From assembly GCF_009910675.1 (NCBI RefSeq), contig NZ_RSEJ01000037.1, forward strand, positions 448 through 54,889: a stretch of 54,442 bases of DNA, written 5' to 3'. This DNA comes from Photobacterium alginatilyticum (GTDB lineage: Bacteria; Pseudomonadota; Gammaproteobacteria; Enterobacterales; Vibrionaceae). The notes below the pieces were generated by a model, which was given only the letters and a program-made list of their open reading frames with translations, was not told the DNA's origin and ran no database searches. Every line of letters starts with the position of its first letter. Within the stretch, counting starts at the first letter, position 1. Shown here one piece after another: positions 41,520-50,498 of this stretch. A program made the position numbers and the translations under genes.

Positions 41520-42188
41520 ATGGGACAGGCCAGACGCCGTTCAAAGAAAAAAAGTGAATTTAAACTTCCCCGTCTTTCGTTTAGCAAGGAAAGTCTGAGT
41601 GTCAGCAGCGATCGACTGAAAGCCAAGTTGGCGCCTTTAAAGGCTAAATGGCAAGCGTTGCCACCGTTGCACCGCCGGGGGCTTTCGGTATTGCTTCCCG
41701 TGGTAGGGGTGTTGATGTTATTGCCGGTGAGCGAGCCGACATCAACCTCGACGCCTGGTCAAACCGAACGACGCGAACTCGCGCTTGATCTCGGTAATAA
41801 TGAAACCTCGCTTCCTCCGGTTGGTCAGCGTAGTGAGCCTGCGTCGCCGGTACGTACTGCCGTGAAAACCCCGGAGCCGGTCTCTTCAGCTAGTCAGCCA
41901 CCTGTGGAAAAAGTGCCGGTTGAAGTCGAGTGGCAGAAATATCAGGTTAAGCAGGGTGAGACGCTGGCCAATATTTTCCGTGACAAGTCGTTACCATTAA
42001 CCGATCTCTATGCGGTCGCGGCCATTGAAGGCAAGGACAAACCCTTGAGCCGGATCAAGGCCGGCCAATGGCTCCGTTATAAGCAGACGGCAAAAGGCGG
42101 GCTGGATGTGTTGCAGATAGAAAGCCGCAAGGGAGAATCGGTAATGTTTTTCCGCCGCTCCGATGGCAGTTTTGTTCGTAGCCAGTAG
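41520..42188 (+). CDS. YtfB/OapA-family cell-envelope protein
   Basis: 222 residues: a basic cytoplasmic N-terminus (MGQARRRSKKKSEFK), one membrane segment (GLSVLLPVVGVLMLLPV, about residues 60-77), a Pro/Ser-rich linker and a C-terminal LysM-like OapA domain (WQKYQVKQGETLANIFRDKSLPLTDLYAVAAIEG). It resembles E. coli YtfB, a glycan-binding division protein next to fklB. The ATG at 41520 has GGAG 8 nt upstream; the GTG at 41511 overlaps that site and is not chosen. Confidence 0.85.
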   Translation: MGQARRRSKKKSEFKLPRLSFSKESLSVSSDRLKAKLAPLKAKWQALPPLHRRGLSVLLPVVGVLMLLPVSEPTSTSTPGQTERRELALDLGNNETSLPPVGQRSEPASPVRTAVKTPEPVSSASQPPVEKVPVEVEWQKYQVKQGETLANIFRDKSLPLTDLYAVAAIEGKDKPLSRIKAGQWLRYKQTAKGGLDVLQIESRKGESVMFFRRSDGSFVRSQ

Positions 42189-42214
42189 CGAATGGTGGTG
42201 AAAAGGCAGTTGTG

Positions 42215-42240
42215 AAAAAAGGCCGAAAGTGGCCTTTTTT
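42215..42240. terminator. Bidirectional terminator between ytfB/oapA and the EamA gene
   Basis: AAAAAAGGCC / GGCCTTTTTT around GAAAGT: A-run and T-run on both sides, between two convergent genes. Confidence 0.92.
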
Positions 42241-42269
42241 CAATTTGACAGCTTTTTAACTGAATACTG

Positions 42270-43145
42270 TTATTGCGCCGCGTCATCGCACAGGGGCTTT
42301 GAACGACGTAACTTAGGCAGAGGCAGCATCGGCAGCACAATGAGTACAATTCCCATCGTTGTCAGTAAATCAGGCCGTTCATCAAACCCGACAATCCCCA
42401 AAAGGGTGACAAAAATCAATCCGGAGTACTCAATCAGTCCGAGCTGACAGGTCGTCGCGCGTCGGTAGGCAGCTACAGCGCAGCCGTGATACCCCAGGGT
42501 AAAGAATGCGCTGGCTGCAATGAGCATCAGCTCTTCTGTGGTGATGGGTTGCCAGAACAATGCAGCAAGCACGCCTGCCAGAGGCAGAGAGAAAACGCCG
42601 GTCCAAAATAGTGTACTGACGACGGGTTGCTGTTCAGGCAACTTTCTGACCAGCACGTTGTACAGTGCCAGCGTGAAAGCACACCCCAAAGCGGCCAGTG
42701 CCGCCCAGTGGTACTGATCGGGCCGCAGTACGACCAGGACGCCGCCAAAGCCGGTGAGGGTTGCCAGTACTTTCTGCCGTTCTGGCTTTTCTTTTAGTAA
42801 CCAGGCCGATAGCGGCAGCATCAGCAGTGGCGCAGCGTAAAACAGAGCGTTGGCAGTCGCTAGCGGCAGCCAGGTCAGGGCGACCATGACGAAGCCGCTT
42901 CCCGCCAACACCAGATGAGAGCGTACCAGGGTAATACCATAGTTGCCGACAACCTGTTGCCGGGGTGTCAATCTGAGCCAAAGCGGAAACAGTAATAAGA
43001 CACTGAGCAACTGGCGGATGAACATGTATTGAAAGGCGCTGATGCCCCCTTCAAGTAGTTTTACCGCCACATCAGAGAAGGATGCGGACAAGTTGCCCAG
43101 CAGCAGTAGCAGCGCTCCGGCGGCGAACGGGGAGAGTTTATTCAC
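42270..43145 (-). CDS. EamA/DMT-superfamily transporter
   Basis: 291 residues with ten hydrophobic segments in two repeated halves (EamA domains, about 10-140 and 150-280): GALLLLLGNLSASFSDVAVKLL, RSHLVLAGSGFVMVALTWLPLATANALFYAAPLLMLPLSAWLLKE, then LFWTGVFSLPLAGVLAALF and GLIEYSGLIFVTLLGIVGFDERP. It is a drug/metabolite-type inner-membrane exporter or permease of unknown substrate. The first 8 nt overlap the end of elaA, so the two are co-translated. Confidence 0.88.
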   Translation of the reverse strand: MNKLSPFAAGALLLLLGNLSASFSDVAVKLLEGGISAFQYMFIRQLLSVLLLFPLWLRLTPRQQVVGNYGITLVRSHLVLAGSGFVMVALTWLPLATANALFYAAPLLMLPLSAWLLKEKPERQKVLATLTGFGGVLVVLRPDQYHWAALAALGCAFTLALYNVLVRKLPEQQPVVSTLFWTGVFSLPLAGVLAALFWQPITTEELMLIAASAFFTLGYHGCAVAAYRRATTCQLGLIEYSGLIFVTLLGIVGFDERPDLLTTMGIVLIVLPMLPLPKLRRSKPLCDDAAQ

Positions 43146-43602
43146 TCACAATCCCTTTGCGCAGTCTCATGTCTACATGCGGAATGCCATCTTCCAGATA
43201 TTCGTCAGAAATTGCCTCAAAGCCATATCGGCGATAGTAGTGCTGAAGATGAGACTGGGCACCGATATCGATTGTCTGATTTGGCCAAAGTTGTTCGGCG
43301 TATTCCAGCCCTTGCTGGATTAGCTCGTGACCGGCCCCTGTCCCCCGGGCACTGGCTGCCGTCAGTACGCGGCCGATGCTGCTGTTGGCATAGGTGGTCC
43401 CTGGTGGCAGCAGCCTGAGGTAGGCTACAAGCTCATCATTATGGTAACCCAGCAGATGGTGGGTGCCTGCTAGACGGTCGCAGTTGTCCAGCTCGGGATA
43501 GGGGCAGTTTTGCTCGACCACGAAGACATCGACTCTGAGCTTGAGCAAGTCATAGAGTTGGTGGGTTGTGAGCTGTTCAAAAGGCAGGCATTGCCATTGC
43601 AT
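43138..43602 (-). CDS. elaA: GNAT-family N-acetyltransferase ElaA
   Basis: 154 residues closely following E. coli ElaA: FEQLTTHQLYDLLKLRVDVFVVEQNCPYPELDN, LGYHNDELVAYLRLL, IGRVLTAASARGTGAGHELI (acetyl-CoA loop) and IDIGAQSHLQHYYRRYGF. The substrate is unknown. The ATG at 43602 has AAGGAG upstream, while the longer frame to 43665 lacks family similarity. Confidence 0.9.
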   Translation of the reverse strand: MQWQCLPFEQLTTHQLYDLLKLRVDVFVVEQNCPYPELDNCDRLAGTHHLLGYHNDELVAYLRLLPPGTTYANSSIGRVLTAASARGTGAGHELIQQGLEYAEQLWPNQTIDIGAQSHLQHYYRRYGFEAISDEYLEDGIPHVDMRLRKGIVSE

Positions 43603-43678
43603 CGTATTCTCCTTGATGGATACAGGGTCTGGCAGCAGAGTACCGCCAACATGTCTGCTAGGCATTAACGATTGTTAA

Positions 43679-44245
43679 TTATTCTTCCTCAAGACGTTTT
43701 TTGATCCGGCTGAGGCTTATCGGGGTGATCCCCAGATAAGAGGCAATCTGATAGTCGGCAATCCGGCTCAATAATTCCGGGAAGCTGGTGGTAAATAACT
43801 GGTAGCGTTCCTCTGGCGTATGCATCAGCATAAAGCGTTCTTTTTGTTCTTTATAGCTAAGCTGCCGTTCAAGCAGGCGCAGGTAGAGAGGATTGCCCTG
43901 TGCTCGCCACTGCACTAGCAGACCGACAGGCAAGGCTAGCAGCTTGCTGGCAGACAGGGTCTCGAGCAAGAAGGGTGACGGCGCATCATTGATAAGGCTT
44001 TCAAAGCCAATCAGGACATCCTGGTCCCAATAGAACTCTTTGCTGAACTGTTTTCCCTCGGGCGTGAGATAGCAGGCATGACAAAGTCCGTCGAGGAGAA
44101 AGTAGCAATAGCCCGGCTTTTCCCCTTGGTTGAGCAATACGTGCCGGGTTGGCAGCTCCATGGGGTCGGCGGCAGCGACGGCTTCTTGGATGGTTTCCGC
44201 TGAAGCACCAAGCTGACTGAGAAAGGCTTGCAGGACGTCGTTCAT
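43679..44245 (-). CDS. Crp/Fnr-family transcriptional regulator
   Basis: 188 residues: an N-terminal cyclic-nucleotide-binding fold (about 20-125; HVLLNQGEKPGYCYFLLDGLCHACYLTPEGKQFSKEF) and a C-terminal winged helix whose recognition part is IASYLGITPISLSRIKKRL. No Fnr-type N-terminal cysteine cluster is seen. The ligand is unknown. Shorter than Crp. It lies 76 bp upstream of elaA on the same strand, and may regulate the elaA-eamA pair. Confidence 0.85.
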   Translation of the reverse strand: MNDVLQAFLSQLGASAETIQEAVAAADPMELPTRHVLLNQGEKPGYCYFLLDGLCHACYLTPEGKQFSKEFYWDQDVLIGFESLINDAPSPFLLETLSASKLLALPVGLLVQWRAQGNPLYLRLLERQLSYKEQKERFMLMHTPEERYQLFTTSFPELLSRIADYQIASYLGITPISLSRIKKRLEEE

Positions 44246-44283
44246 AATAATGGTTACAGGTTGGGAACTATGCTGCCATCATA

Positions 44284-44314
44284 GCAAAAAAATACCGCGG
44301 GCTAAGCCGCGGTA
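44284..44314 (-). terminator. cpdB terminator
   Basis: Read on the minus strand, TACCGCGG / CCGCGGTA around CTTAGC, followed by seven T. It lies 26 nt after the cpdB stop. Confidence 0.92.
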
Positions 44315-44339
44315 TGTGTGAGTGATGGAGACTCAGGGG

Positions 44340-46301
44340 TTATTTTTGCAGATCGATACGATAGACTGCAAAGCCAACCTTGTCCGTACCCACTTTCTCC
44401 ATCGGGTACTGACCTTTGTCTTTAATAAACTGCGTCGCCTTGTCGCTTGGCGAGGTTTCAAATGTCACATTCAGCTTCTTGTCGCTCTTCAGTGGCGCAA
44501 AAGACCAGTTGTTGTCAGCACTCGGGGTAACCAGGCCTTTTTCTTTGCTGATACGGGAGATGTAGTCGGCAATGACCGTACGGTTTTCATCCGGTGAGGC
44601 AAAGGCGACATATTGCTCGCCGGTACCGGCAAATTTGCCGCTGTATGCCCGGTAGTTGTTGGTCGCAATGATAAAGGCCTGCGTTGGCTCGACAGGTTTG
44701 CCGTTGAACGTCAGCTCTTGGATTCGCGAGGCTTTGTCATTGATTAGCTTGCAGTTACCGTCGTAACGGGCAGGCTGCGAGATATCGATGGTGTAGTTTA
44801 CGCCGTCGATCACATCGAAGTTATAGGTTCGGAAACCGTCCCAGTTGATCAGCCCCTGCTGTTCGGTGCTGTTGAGATCGATCTGGTTGAACTGACCTGC
44901 CGAGCATTCCAGCCATTCTTTGACTTCTTTGCCGGTGACTTTCATGGCAACCAGGGTGTTCGGGTACAGATACAGATCGGCGGCGTTGCGGAATGTTAGC
45001 TGACCGGACTCGACTTCGGTGAAGTTCGCTGGATCGTTACCGCGACCACCTGCCTTGAATGGTGCCGCTGCAGACAGAACCGGAATTCCGTCCAGATCAG
45101 GATCGCCCTGGATGAAGCGCTCGACATAGTCTTTCTGGGCCAGGCTAACAATCTGAACCGTTGGATCGTCCTGAACCAGTGCCAGGAAGCTGTACATCAC
45201 ATCGCTGGCTTTGCCGATTGGCTGATTGACGAAATCACGGGTGGCCTTGTGGTCTTCGCTTACAGATGCAACCAGCTTTTCATCCGCTTCGACAAGGGCT
45301 TCTTTCTTGTACTTGTCATAGATAGGGCGAGCTTCGGTCTGGGCATCAGTGACGACCCACTTGCTGTCTTCTTTTTCCAAAACAAGGTCCATCACGCCCA
45401 GGTGATCACCCCAGCGGCCCGGCATAACAGCAGCAACACCGTTGATGGTACCTTTCTTGATATCGGTATTCGGCAGGTTGGCAAAGCCTTTGCCTGGGAA
45501 CACTGCATGCGAGTGGCCGAAGGCAATAGCGTCAATTCCCTCTACCTCTGTGAGGTAGTAAACCGAGTTTTCTGCCATCACTTTATACGGATCAGCAGAG
45601 ACGCCGGAATGAGGGATCGCAACAATAACATCTGCCCCCTCAGCTTTCATTTGCGGCACAAACTTTTCCGCGGCTTGTTTGATATCGAGTGCTTCTACCT
45701 TGCCTTCCAGGTTCTTCTTGTCCCAGATAAGAATCTGCGGCGGAACAAAGCCGATATAGCCTACTTTGATTTCGTGCTCGACACCATCAGTGTCTTTGAA
45801 GGTGTGCGGCATGATGATGTATGGCGTGAACATGTTTTTGCCTGTCTTCAGGTCAATCACGTTCGAGTTGATATATGGGAAGGTCGCACCTTTAAGAGAG
45901 GTTTTCAGGAAGTCCAGCCCATAGTTGAATTCGTGGTTACCCAGGTTACCGACATCATAATTCAGCTGGTTCATCGCCTTGTATACAGGGTGAACTTCGC
46001 CGGCCTTGATGCCCTTGGCAGCCATGTAGTCACCCATAGGACTACCCTGCAGTAAATCACCGTTGTCGACCAATACGCTGTTAGTGACTTCGGCACGAGC
46101 TTCTTTAACTAGCGTGGCGGTACGAACAAGGCCGGTTTTTTTGGTTGGTTTATCTTTGTAGTAATCGTAATCCATCACGTTGGTGTGGATATCGGTTGTT
46201 TCCAAAATACGTAACTTGATCGTTTCAGCCGTGGCAGGACCCGCCATAGTCAGCAGGCCACCAAGTACTGCAATTGACAGCGGCTTGGCAGATAGTTTCA
46301 T
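44340..46301 (-). CDS. cpdB: 2',3'-cyclic-nucleotide 2'-phosphodiesterase / 3'-nucleotidase CpdB
   Basis: A periplasmic bimetal enzyme that opens 2',3'-cyclic nucleotides and dephosphorylates 3'-nucleotides, releasing nucleosides for uptake. A signal peptide ending in AGPATA precedes the metallophosphatase domain (LRILETTDIHTNVMDYDYYKD, DNGDLLQGSPMGDY, LGNHEFNYGLDFL, AFGHSHAVFPG; to about residue 330) and the 5'-nucleotidase C-terminal domain (ATNNYRAYSGKF). 653 residues against 647 in E. coli. Divergent from cysG. In E. coli cpdB instead neighbours cysQ, which here sits at the far end of the cysG operon. Confidence 0.95.
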   Translation of the reverse strand: MKLSAKPLSIAVLGGLLTMAGPATAETIKLRILETTDIHTNVMDYDYYKDKPTKKTGLVRTATLVKEARAEVTNSVLVDNGDLLQGSPMGDYMAAKGIKAGEVHPVYKAMNQLNYDVGNLGNHEFNYGLDFLKTSLKGATFPYINSNVIDLKTGKNMFTPYIIMPHTFKDTDGVEHEIKVGYIGFVPPQILIWDKKNLEGKVEALDIKQAAEKFVPQMKAEGADVIVAIPHSGVSADPYKVMAENSVYYLTEVEGIDAIAFGHSHAVFPGKGFANLPNTDIKKGTINGVAAVMPGRWGDHLGVMDLVLEKEDSKWVVTDAQTEARPIYDKYKKEALVEADEKLVASVSEDHKATRDFVNQPIGKASDVMYSFLALVQDDPTVQIVSLAQKDYVERFIQGDPDLDGIPVLSAAAPFKAGGRGNDPANFTEVESGQLTFRNAADLYLYPNTLVAMKVTGKEVKEWLECSAGQFNQIDLNSTEQQGLINWDGFRTYNFDVIDGVNYTIDISQPARYDGNCKLINDKASRIQELTFNGKPVEPTQAFIIATNNYRAYSGKFAGTGEQYVAFASPDENRTVIADYISRISKEKGLVTPSADNNWSFAPLKSDKKLNVTFETSPSDKATQFIKDKGQYPMEKVGTDKVGFAVYRIDLQK

Positions 46302-46624
46302 GATTTTCTCCAGGATATAGAACGGGAAAGCGTGCTTAAGGTATCAAAATTTATGTCGGTATTACGCGAGCTGGTTACCTTATTGTGTTATGAATCTCGT
46401 TTTTTTGCTCAAAAAGGCGGTGCAAATCTCATTATGCTTATGATTTCACCTGTTCCGAGTTTTTCAGTAATACAAAAAAGGCATAACTTAAACCCGATGT
46501 GGCTGGAGCAATTATGAGCCTGAGCTATATTTACCTGTAATTACTGCCTTTTTAAGATTGATTGATTAGCTGAGGCGATAATTTCTCTTTAATGGGTCTC
46601 ATTTATGCGTCCCCCAAACTTTTT

Positions 46625-46678
46625 GGAATAAAAAATGAAATTTTAGAATTTCAGGTAATATTCCAGCCCGACTATAGT
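46625..46678 (+). promoter_or_regulatory. Nested inverted repeat and promoter before cysG
   Basis: TGAAATT / AATTTCA (46636-46653) lies within an outer pair GGAATA / TATTCC (46625-46664). The -10 TATAGT is at 46673-46678; the hexamer 17 bp upstream, TTCAGG, is poor and overlaps the repeat. A weak -35 under a palindrome suggests activator control, and CysB is the obvious candidate because the operon assimilates sulfate. The rest of the 408-bp gap (46302-46709) shows nothing else I can identify. Confidence 0.5.
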
Positions 46679-46709
46679 GCTGTTAGATATAGAACAGAGG
46701 GCGCTGTAA

Positions 46710-48131
46710 ATGGATTACTTGCCAATTTTTGCAGACATAAGACGTCGACCATGTTTGGTTGTCGGGGGCGGCGACGTCGCATGGCGTAAAACTCGCATGC
46801 TATTGAAGGCGGGTGCCGATGTGCGGGTGATTGCCCGTGAGCTCAATGGCGATTTCCAGCAAGCCCTGCAGGCAGGAGAAATAGCGCATCAGGCAGAAGA
46901 GTTTGCCCCGTCAGATCTTGATGGGATTTTCTTGGCTATTGCCGCCACTGATCGCAAGGCCGTCAATGCACTTGTATACCAGTCAGCCAATCAGCGTCAG
47001 GTGATGGTCAACGTGGTTGATGATACGCAGCGCTGCAGCTTTATTGTGCCTTCTATCGTCGATCGTTCGCCGATCATTGTTGCCATTTCTTCTTCAGGCA
47101 AGGCCCCTGTTCTTGCTCGTTTAGTTCGAGAAAAGCTCGAAGCGCTTCTGCCTCAGCACCTGGGGCGGATGGCTGATATTGCTGGGCGCTTCCGCAACCG
47201 ACTGGCCCAAATTGTATCTTCTGCCTCACAGCGGCGGTATTTCTGGGAGCAGGCTTTTAACGGTCGTTTTTCTGAGTTAGTTGCTGCCGGTCAGGAAAAG
47301 CAAGCCGAACAGGAGTTGGCTGACTTGTCCTTACAGGCGCAGCAACAACGCTTTTCCCAGGGGCAGGTTGCCTTGATTGGTGCCGGTCCTGGTGATGCAG
47401 GGCTATTGACGCTTCGAGCCTTGCAACTGATGCAACAGGCCGACGTGGTGCTTTATGACTACTTGGTCTCTGATGAGGTGATGGATCTCGTTCGCCGTGA
47501 TGCTGAGTTGGTCTGCGTCGGTAAAAAAGCCGGTTTTCACAGTGTCCCGCAGGAAGAAACCAACGAGCTTATTGTTCGCTATGCAGAACAAGGCAAGCGC
47601 GTGGTTCGTCTCAAAGGAGGAGACCCGTTTGTCTTCGGCCGGGGGGGCGAAGAGCTGGAAGTCTTGTTCGATGCCGGTATTCCGTTCCAGGTGGTGCCGG
47701 GTATAACGGCGGCTGCGGGAGCGACGGCTTACGCCGGCATTCCGCTGACCCACCGTGATTATGCCCAAACAGCCATGTTTATTACCGGTCACCTCAAGCC
47801 TGATGGCGATCAGCTGGACTGGTCAACCCTGGCACGCGGTAAGCAAACGCTGGTGATTTATATGGGGCTGATGAAATCCAGCCATATCCAGCAACAGTTA
47901 CTGGGCCACGGACGGGCGGCGGATACGCCTATTGCTATTATTGAACGTGGTACCCAGAAATCTCAGAAAGTTTTGAAAGGTCAGCTCGGTGAGCTGGCGA
48001 CATTAGCTCAACATGCCGCTTCACCCTCATTGATAGTGGTCGGGGAAGTGGTGAATTTATCAGAAAAATTACATTGGTTCGGCAAGCAGGAACAGCAATT
48101 ACAACAGTCTGCTGTTGTGAAGCTGGCATAG
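46710..48131 (+). CDS. cysG: Siroheme synthase CysG
   Basis: A fused enzyme making siroheme from uroporphyrinogen III. The N-terminal part (about residues 1-200; CLVVGGGDVAWRKTRML, SSSGKAPVLARLVREKLE) is precorrin-2 dehydrogenase and ferrochelatase. The C-terminal part (about 215-460; VALIGAGPGDAGLLTLRAL, GGDPFVFGRGGEE, AGATAYAGIPLTHRDYAQ) is the SAM-dependent methyltransferase. 473 residues. Siroheme is needed by CysI (and any nitrite reductase). First gene of the sulfate-activation operon. Confidence 0.96.
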   Translation: MDYLPIFADIRRRPCLVVGGGDVAWRKTRMLLKAGADVRVIARELNGDFQQALQAGEIAHQAEEFAPSDLDGIFLAIAATDRKAVNALVYQSANQRQVMVNVVDDTQRCSFIVPSIVDRSPIIVAISSSGKAPVLARLVREKLEALLPQHLGRMADIAGRFRNRLAQIVSSASQRRYFWEQAFNGRFSELVAAGQEKQAEQELADLSLQAQQQRFSQGQVALIGAGPGDAGLLTLRALQLMQQADVVLYDYLVSDEVMDLVRRDAELVCVGKKAGFHSVPQEETNELIVRYAEQGKRVVRLKGGDPFVFGRGGEELEVLFDAGIPFQVVPGITAAAGATAYAGIPLTHRDYAQTAMFITGHLKPDGDQLDWSTLARGKQTLVIYMGLMKSSHIQQQLLGHGRAADTPIAIIERGTQKSQKVLKGQLGELATLAQHAASPSLIVVGEVVNLSEKLHWFGKQEQQLQQSAVVKLA

Positions 48132-48144
48132 TATGGAGAGAGTG

Positions 48145-49053
48145 ATGGACCCTAAACGTTTAACCCACCTCAAGCAGCTAGAAGCGGAGAGTATTCATAT
48201 TATCCGCGAAGTGGCTGCTGAGTTCGATAACCCGGTAATGATGTACTCCATCGGGAAAGATTCATCGGTTATGTTGCATCTTGCCCGCAAGGCATTCTAC
48301 CCGGGCAAGATTCCATTCCCTCTTCTGCATGTGGATACCGACTGGAAATTCCGCGAGATGATCGAGTTTCGCGATCGTACTGCTAAGAAGTATGGTTTTG
48401 ATTTACTGGTGCATAAGAACCCTGAGGGGCTCGCGATGGGAGTTGGCCCCTTTACCCATGGTTCTTCAAAGCACACCGATATTATGAAAACCCAGGGGCT
48501 GAAGCAGGCTCTGAATAAATATGGCTTTGATGCCGCATTCGGCGGTGCACGCCGTGACGAAGAGAAGTCTCGGGCCAAAGAGCGTGTCTATTCGTTCCGT
48601 GACAAAAACCATACCTGGGATCCGAAAAATCAGCGCCCCGAGTTGTGGAAAACCTACAACGGTCAGATCAACAAAGGCGAGAGTATCCGCGTTTTCCCGT
48701 TATCGAACTGGACCGAGCTGGATATCTGGCAGTATATCTACCTGGAAGGCATTGAGATTGTGCCGTTGTACCTGTCTGAGGTACGTCCTGTTGTTGATCG
48801 TGACGGTATGTTGATCATGGTGGACGACGATCGGATGGAGCTGCAACCGGGTGAGAAAATTGAACATAAGAGCGTACGCTTCCGTACCTTGGGCTGCTAT
48901 CCGCTGACCGGTGCGATTGAGTCAGAGGCCAATACCCTGCCGGGTATTATTGAGGAGATGCTGGTGGCGACATCGAGCGAACGTCAGGGACGGGCGATTG
49001 ATCATGATCAGTCAGGCTCGATGGAATTGAAAAAGCGTCAAGGTTACTTCTAA
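48145..49053 (+). CDS. cysD: Sulfate adenylyltransferase subunit 2 CysD
   Basis: The catalytic adenylating subunit, forming APS from sulfate and ATP; energised by the CysN GTPase. YSIGKDSSVMLHLARKAF is the PP-loop near residue 38; LLHVDTDWKFREM, GGARRDEEKSRAKER and the C-terminal SGSMELKKRQGYF are hallmarks. 302 residues when started at ATG 48145, equal to E. coli. The ATG at 48133 would overlap the GGAGAG ribosome-binding site. Confidence 0.97.
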   Translation: MDPKRLTHLKQLEAESIHIIREVAAEFDNPVMMYSIGKDSSVMLHLARKAFYPGKIPFPLLHVDTDWKFREMIEFRDRTAKKYGFDLLVHKNPEGLAMGVGPFTHGSSKHTDIMKTQGLKQALNKYGFDAAFGGARRDEEKSRAKERVYSFRDKNHTWDPKNQRPELWKTYNGQINKGESIRVFPLSNWTELDIWQYIYLEGIEIVPLYLSEVRPVVDRDGMLIMVDDDRMELQPGEKIEHKSVRFRTLGCYPLTGAIESEANTLPGIIEEMLVATSSERQGRAIDHDQSGSMELKKRQGYF

Positions 49054-49063
49054 GGAAAGATAC

Positions 49064-50494
49064 ATGAACAGTCTTATTGAACAACAAGTGGCTGAGCTAG
49101 GCATAGAAGCTTACCTTGACCAACATCAGAACAAATCGCTGCTTCGCTTTTTGACCTGTGGCTCTGTGGATGACGGCAAGAGCACCTTGATTGGTCGTCT
49201 GCTTCATGATTCGCACCAGATTTATGAAGATCAGTTGGCGGCCATTCATACCGACAGTCAGAAAGTTGGTACAACGGGTGATAAGCCCGATCTGGCATTG
49301 CTGGTTGATGGCCTTCAGGCTGAGCGGGAGCAGGGGATCACCATTGATGTCGCCTACCGCTATTTCTCTACCAAGAAGCGTAAGTTCATCATTGCCGATA
49401 CCCCGGGCCATGAACAGTATACGCGTAACATGGCGACGGGTGCCTCGACCTGTGATGTAGCCGTGATTTTGATTGACGCCCGAAAAGGAGTCTTGGATCA
49501 AACTCGCCGCCACTCCTATATAGCGAGCTTGCTGGGTATCCGCCATTTTGTGGTTGCCATAAACAAAATGGACCTGGTTGATTACCAGGAAGAGCGTTTC
49601 GATACAATTCGTGATGAGTACCTGGCCTTTGCCGAGAAGCTGAATGCCGATCTTGATATCAAACTGGTGCCGCTGTCGGCATTGGAGGGTGACAATGTTG
49701 TTGGTCTGAGTGACAAAACGCCTTGGTATGACGGTGATTCGTTACTGGCGTTGCTTGAAAATGTCGATATTGGCCAGGAACGTGAAACGGGAGATTTTCG
49801 TTTCCCTGTGCAATATGTTAATCGCCCTAACCTGGATTTTCGTGGCTTTGCCGGCACGGTGGCCTCGGGTGTGGTTAAAGCTGGTGATCAGATTAAAGCG
49901 CTGCCTTCGGGGAAAATCTCTACGGTCGAGCGTATCGTGACCTTTGACGGTGACTTGCCAGAAGCGCACCCCGGTCAGGCGGTGACATTAACCCTGACTG
50001 ACGAAATCGATATTAGCCGTGGTGATACCATAGTGGCTGCCAATGATGATGTCCCACAGAGCAATCATTTGTTGGCTGACATTGTATGGATGGCAGAAGC
50101 CCCATTGGAGATTGGTCGCCAGTACGATATTAAGGTTGCCGGTAAGAAAACTGTTGGCTCAGTGGAAGCCATTCGCCATCAGGTCGATATCAATAACCTG
50201 GAAACTTTCTCAGTCGATGCGTTACCGTTAAATGGTATTGGCCTATGTGAAGTGACACTGAATGAAGAGATTGCCGTTGATGCCTATAAGGACAGTGTCG
50301 ATACCGGTGGCTTTATTGTTATCGACCGTTTGACCAACGTAACGGTGGGGGCTGGGATGGTGCGTGAGGCGTTGGCAGGAACAGGAAGTCAACAAGAAAG
50401 CCCGTTCAGTGCCTTCGAGATTGAATTCAATGCGCTGATCCGTAAGCATTTCCCTCACTGGGATGCAAAAGATATCAGTAAACTACTGGGATAA
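49064..50494 (+). CDS. cysN: Sulfate adenylyltransferase subunit 1 CysN (GTPase)
   Basis: An EF-Tu-like GTPase that drives APS formation. G1 GSVDDGKSTLIGRLLHD near residue 34, G3 DTPGHEQYTRNM near 112, G4 NKMD near 169, then EF-Tu-type beta-barrel domains 2 and 3. 476 residues, without a fused APS kinase; a separate cysC lies two genes downstream. Starts 10 nt after cysD. Confidence 0.97.
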   Translation: MNSLIEQQVAELGIEAYLDQHQNKSLLRFLTCGSVDDGKSTLIGRLLHDSHQIYEDQLAAIHTDSQKVGTTGDKPDLALLVDGLQAEREQGITIDVAYRYFSTKKRKFIIADTPGHEQYTRNMATGASTCDVAVILIDARKGVLDQTRRHSYIASLLGIRHFVVAINKMDLVDYQEERFDTIRDEYLAFAEKLNADLDIKLVPLSALEGDNVVGLSDKTPWYDGDSLLALLENVDIGQERETGDFRFPVQYVNRPNLDFRGFAGTVASGVVKAGDQIKALPSGKISTVERIVTFDGDLPEAHPGQAVTLTLTDEIDISRGDTIVAANDDVPQSNHLLADIVWMAEAPLEIGRQYDIKVAGKKTVGSVEAIRHQVDINNLETFSVDALPLNGIGLCEVTLNEEIAVDAYKDSVDTGGFIVIDRLTNVTVGAGMVREALAGTGSQQESPFSAFEIEFNALIRKHFPHWDAKDISKLLG

Positions 50495-50498
50495 TAGC

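Noticed and set aside
43603..43665. Longer start for elaA
   Set aside because: Twenty-one extra residues upstream of an AAGGAG ribosome-binding site would place that site inside the gene.
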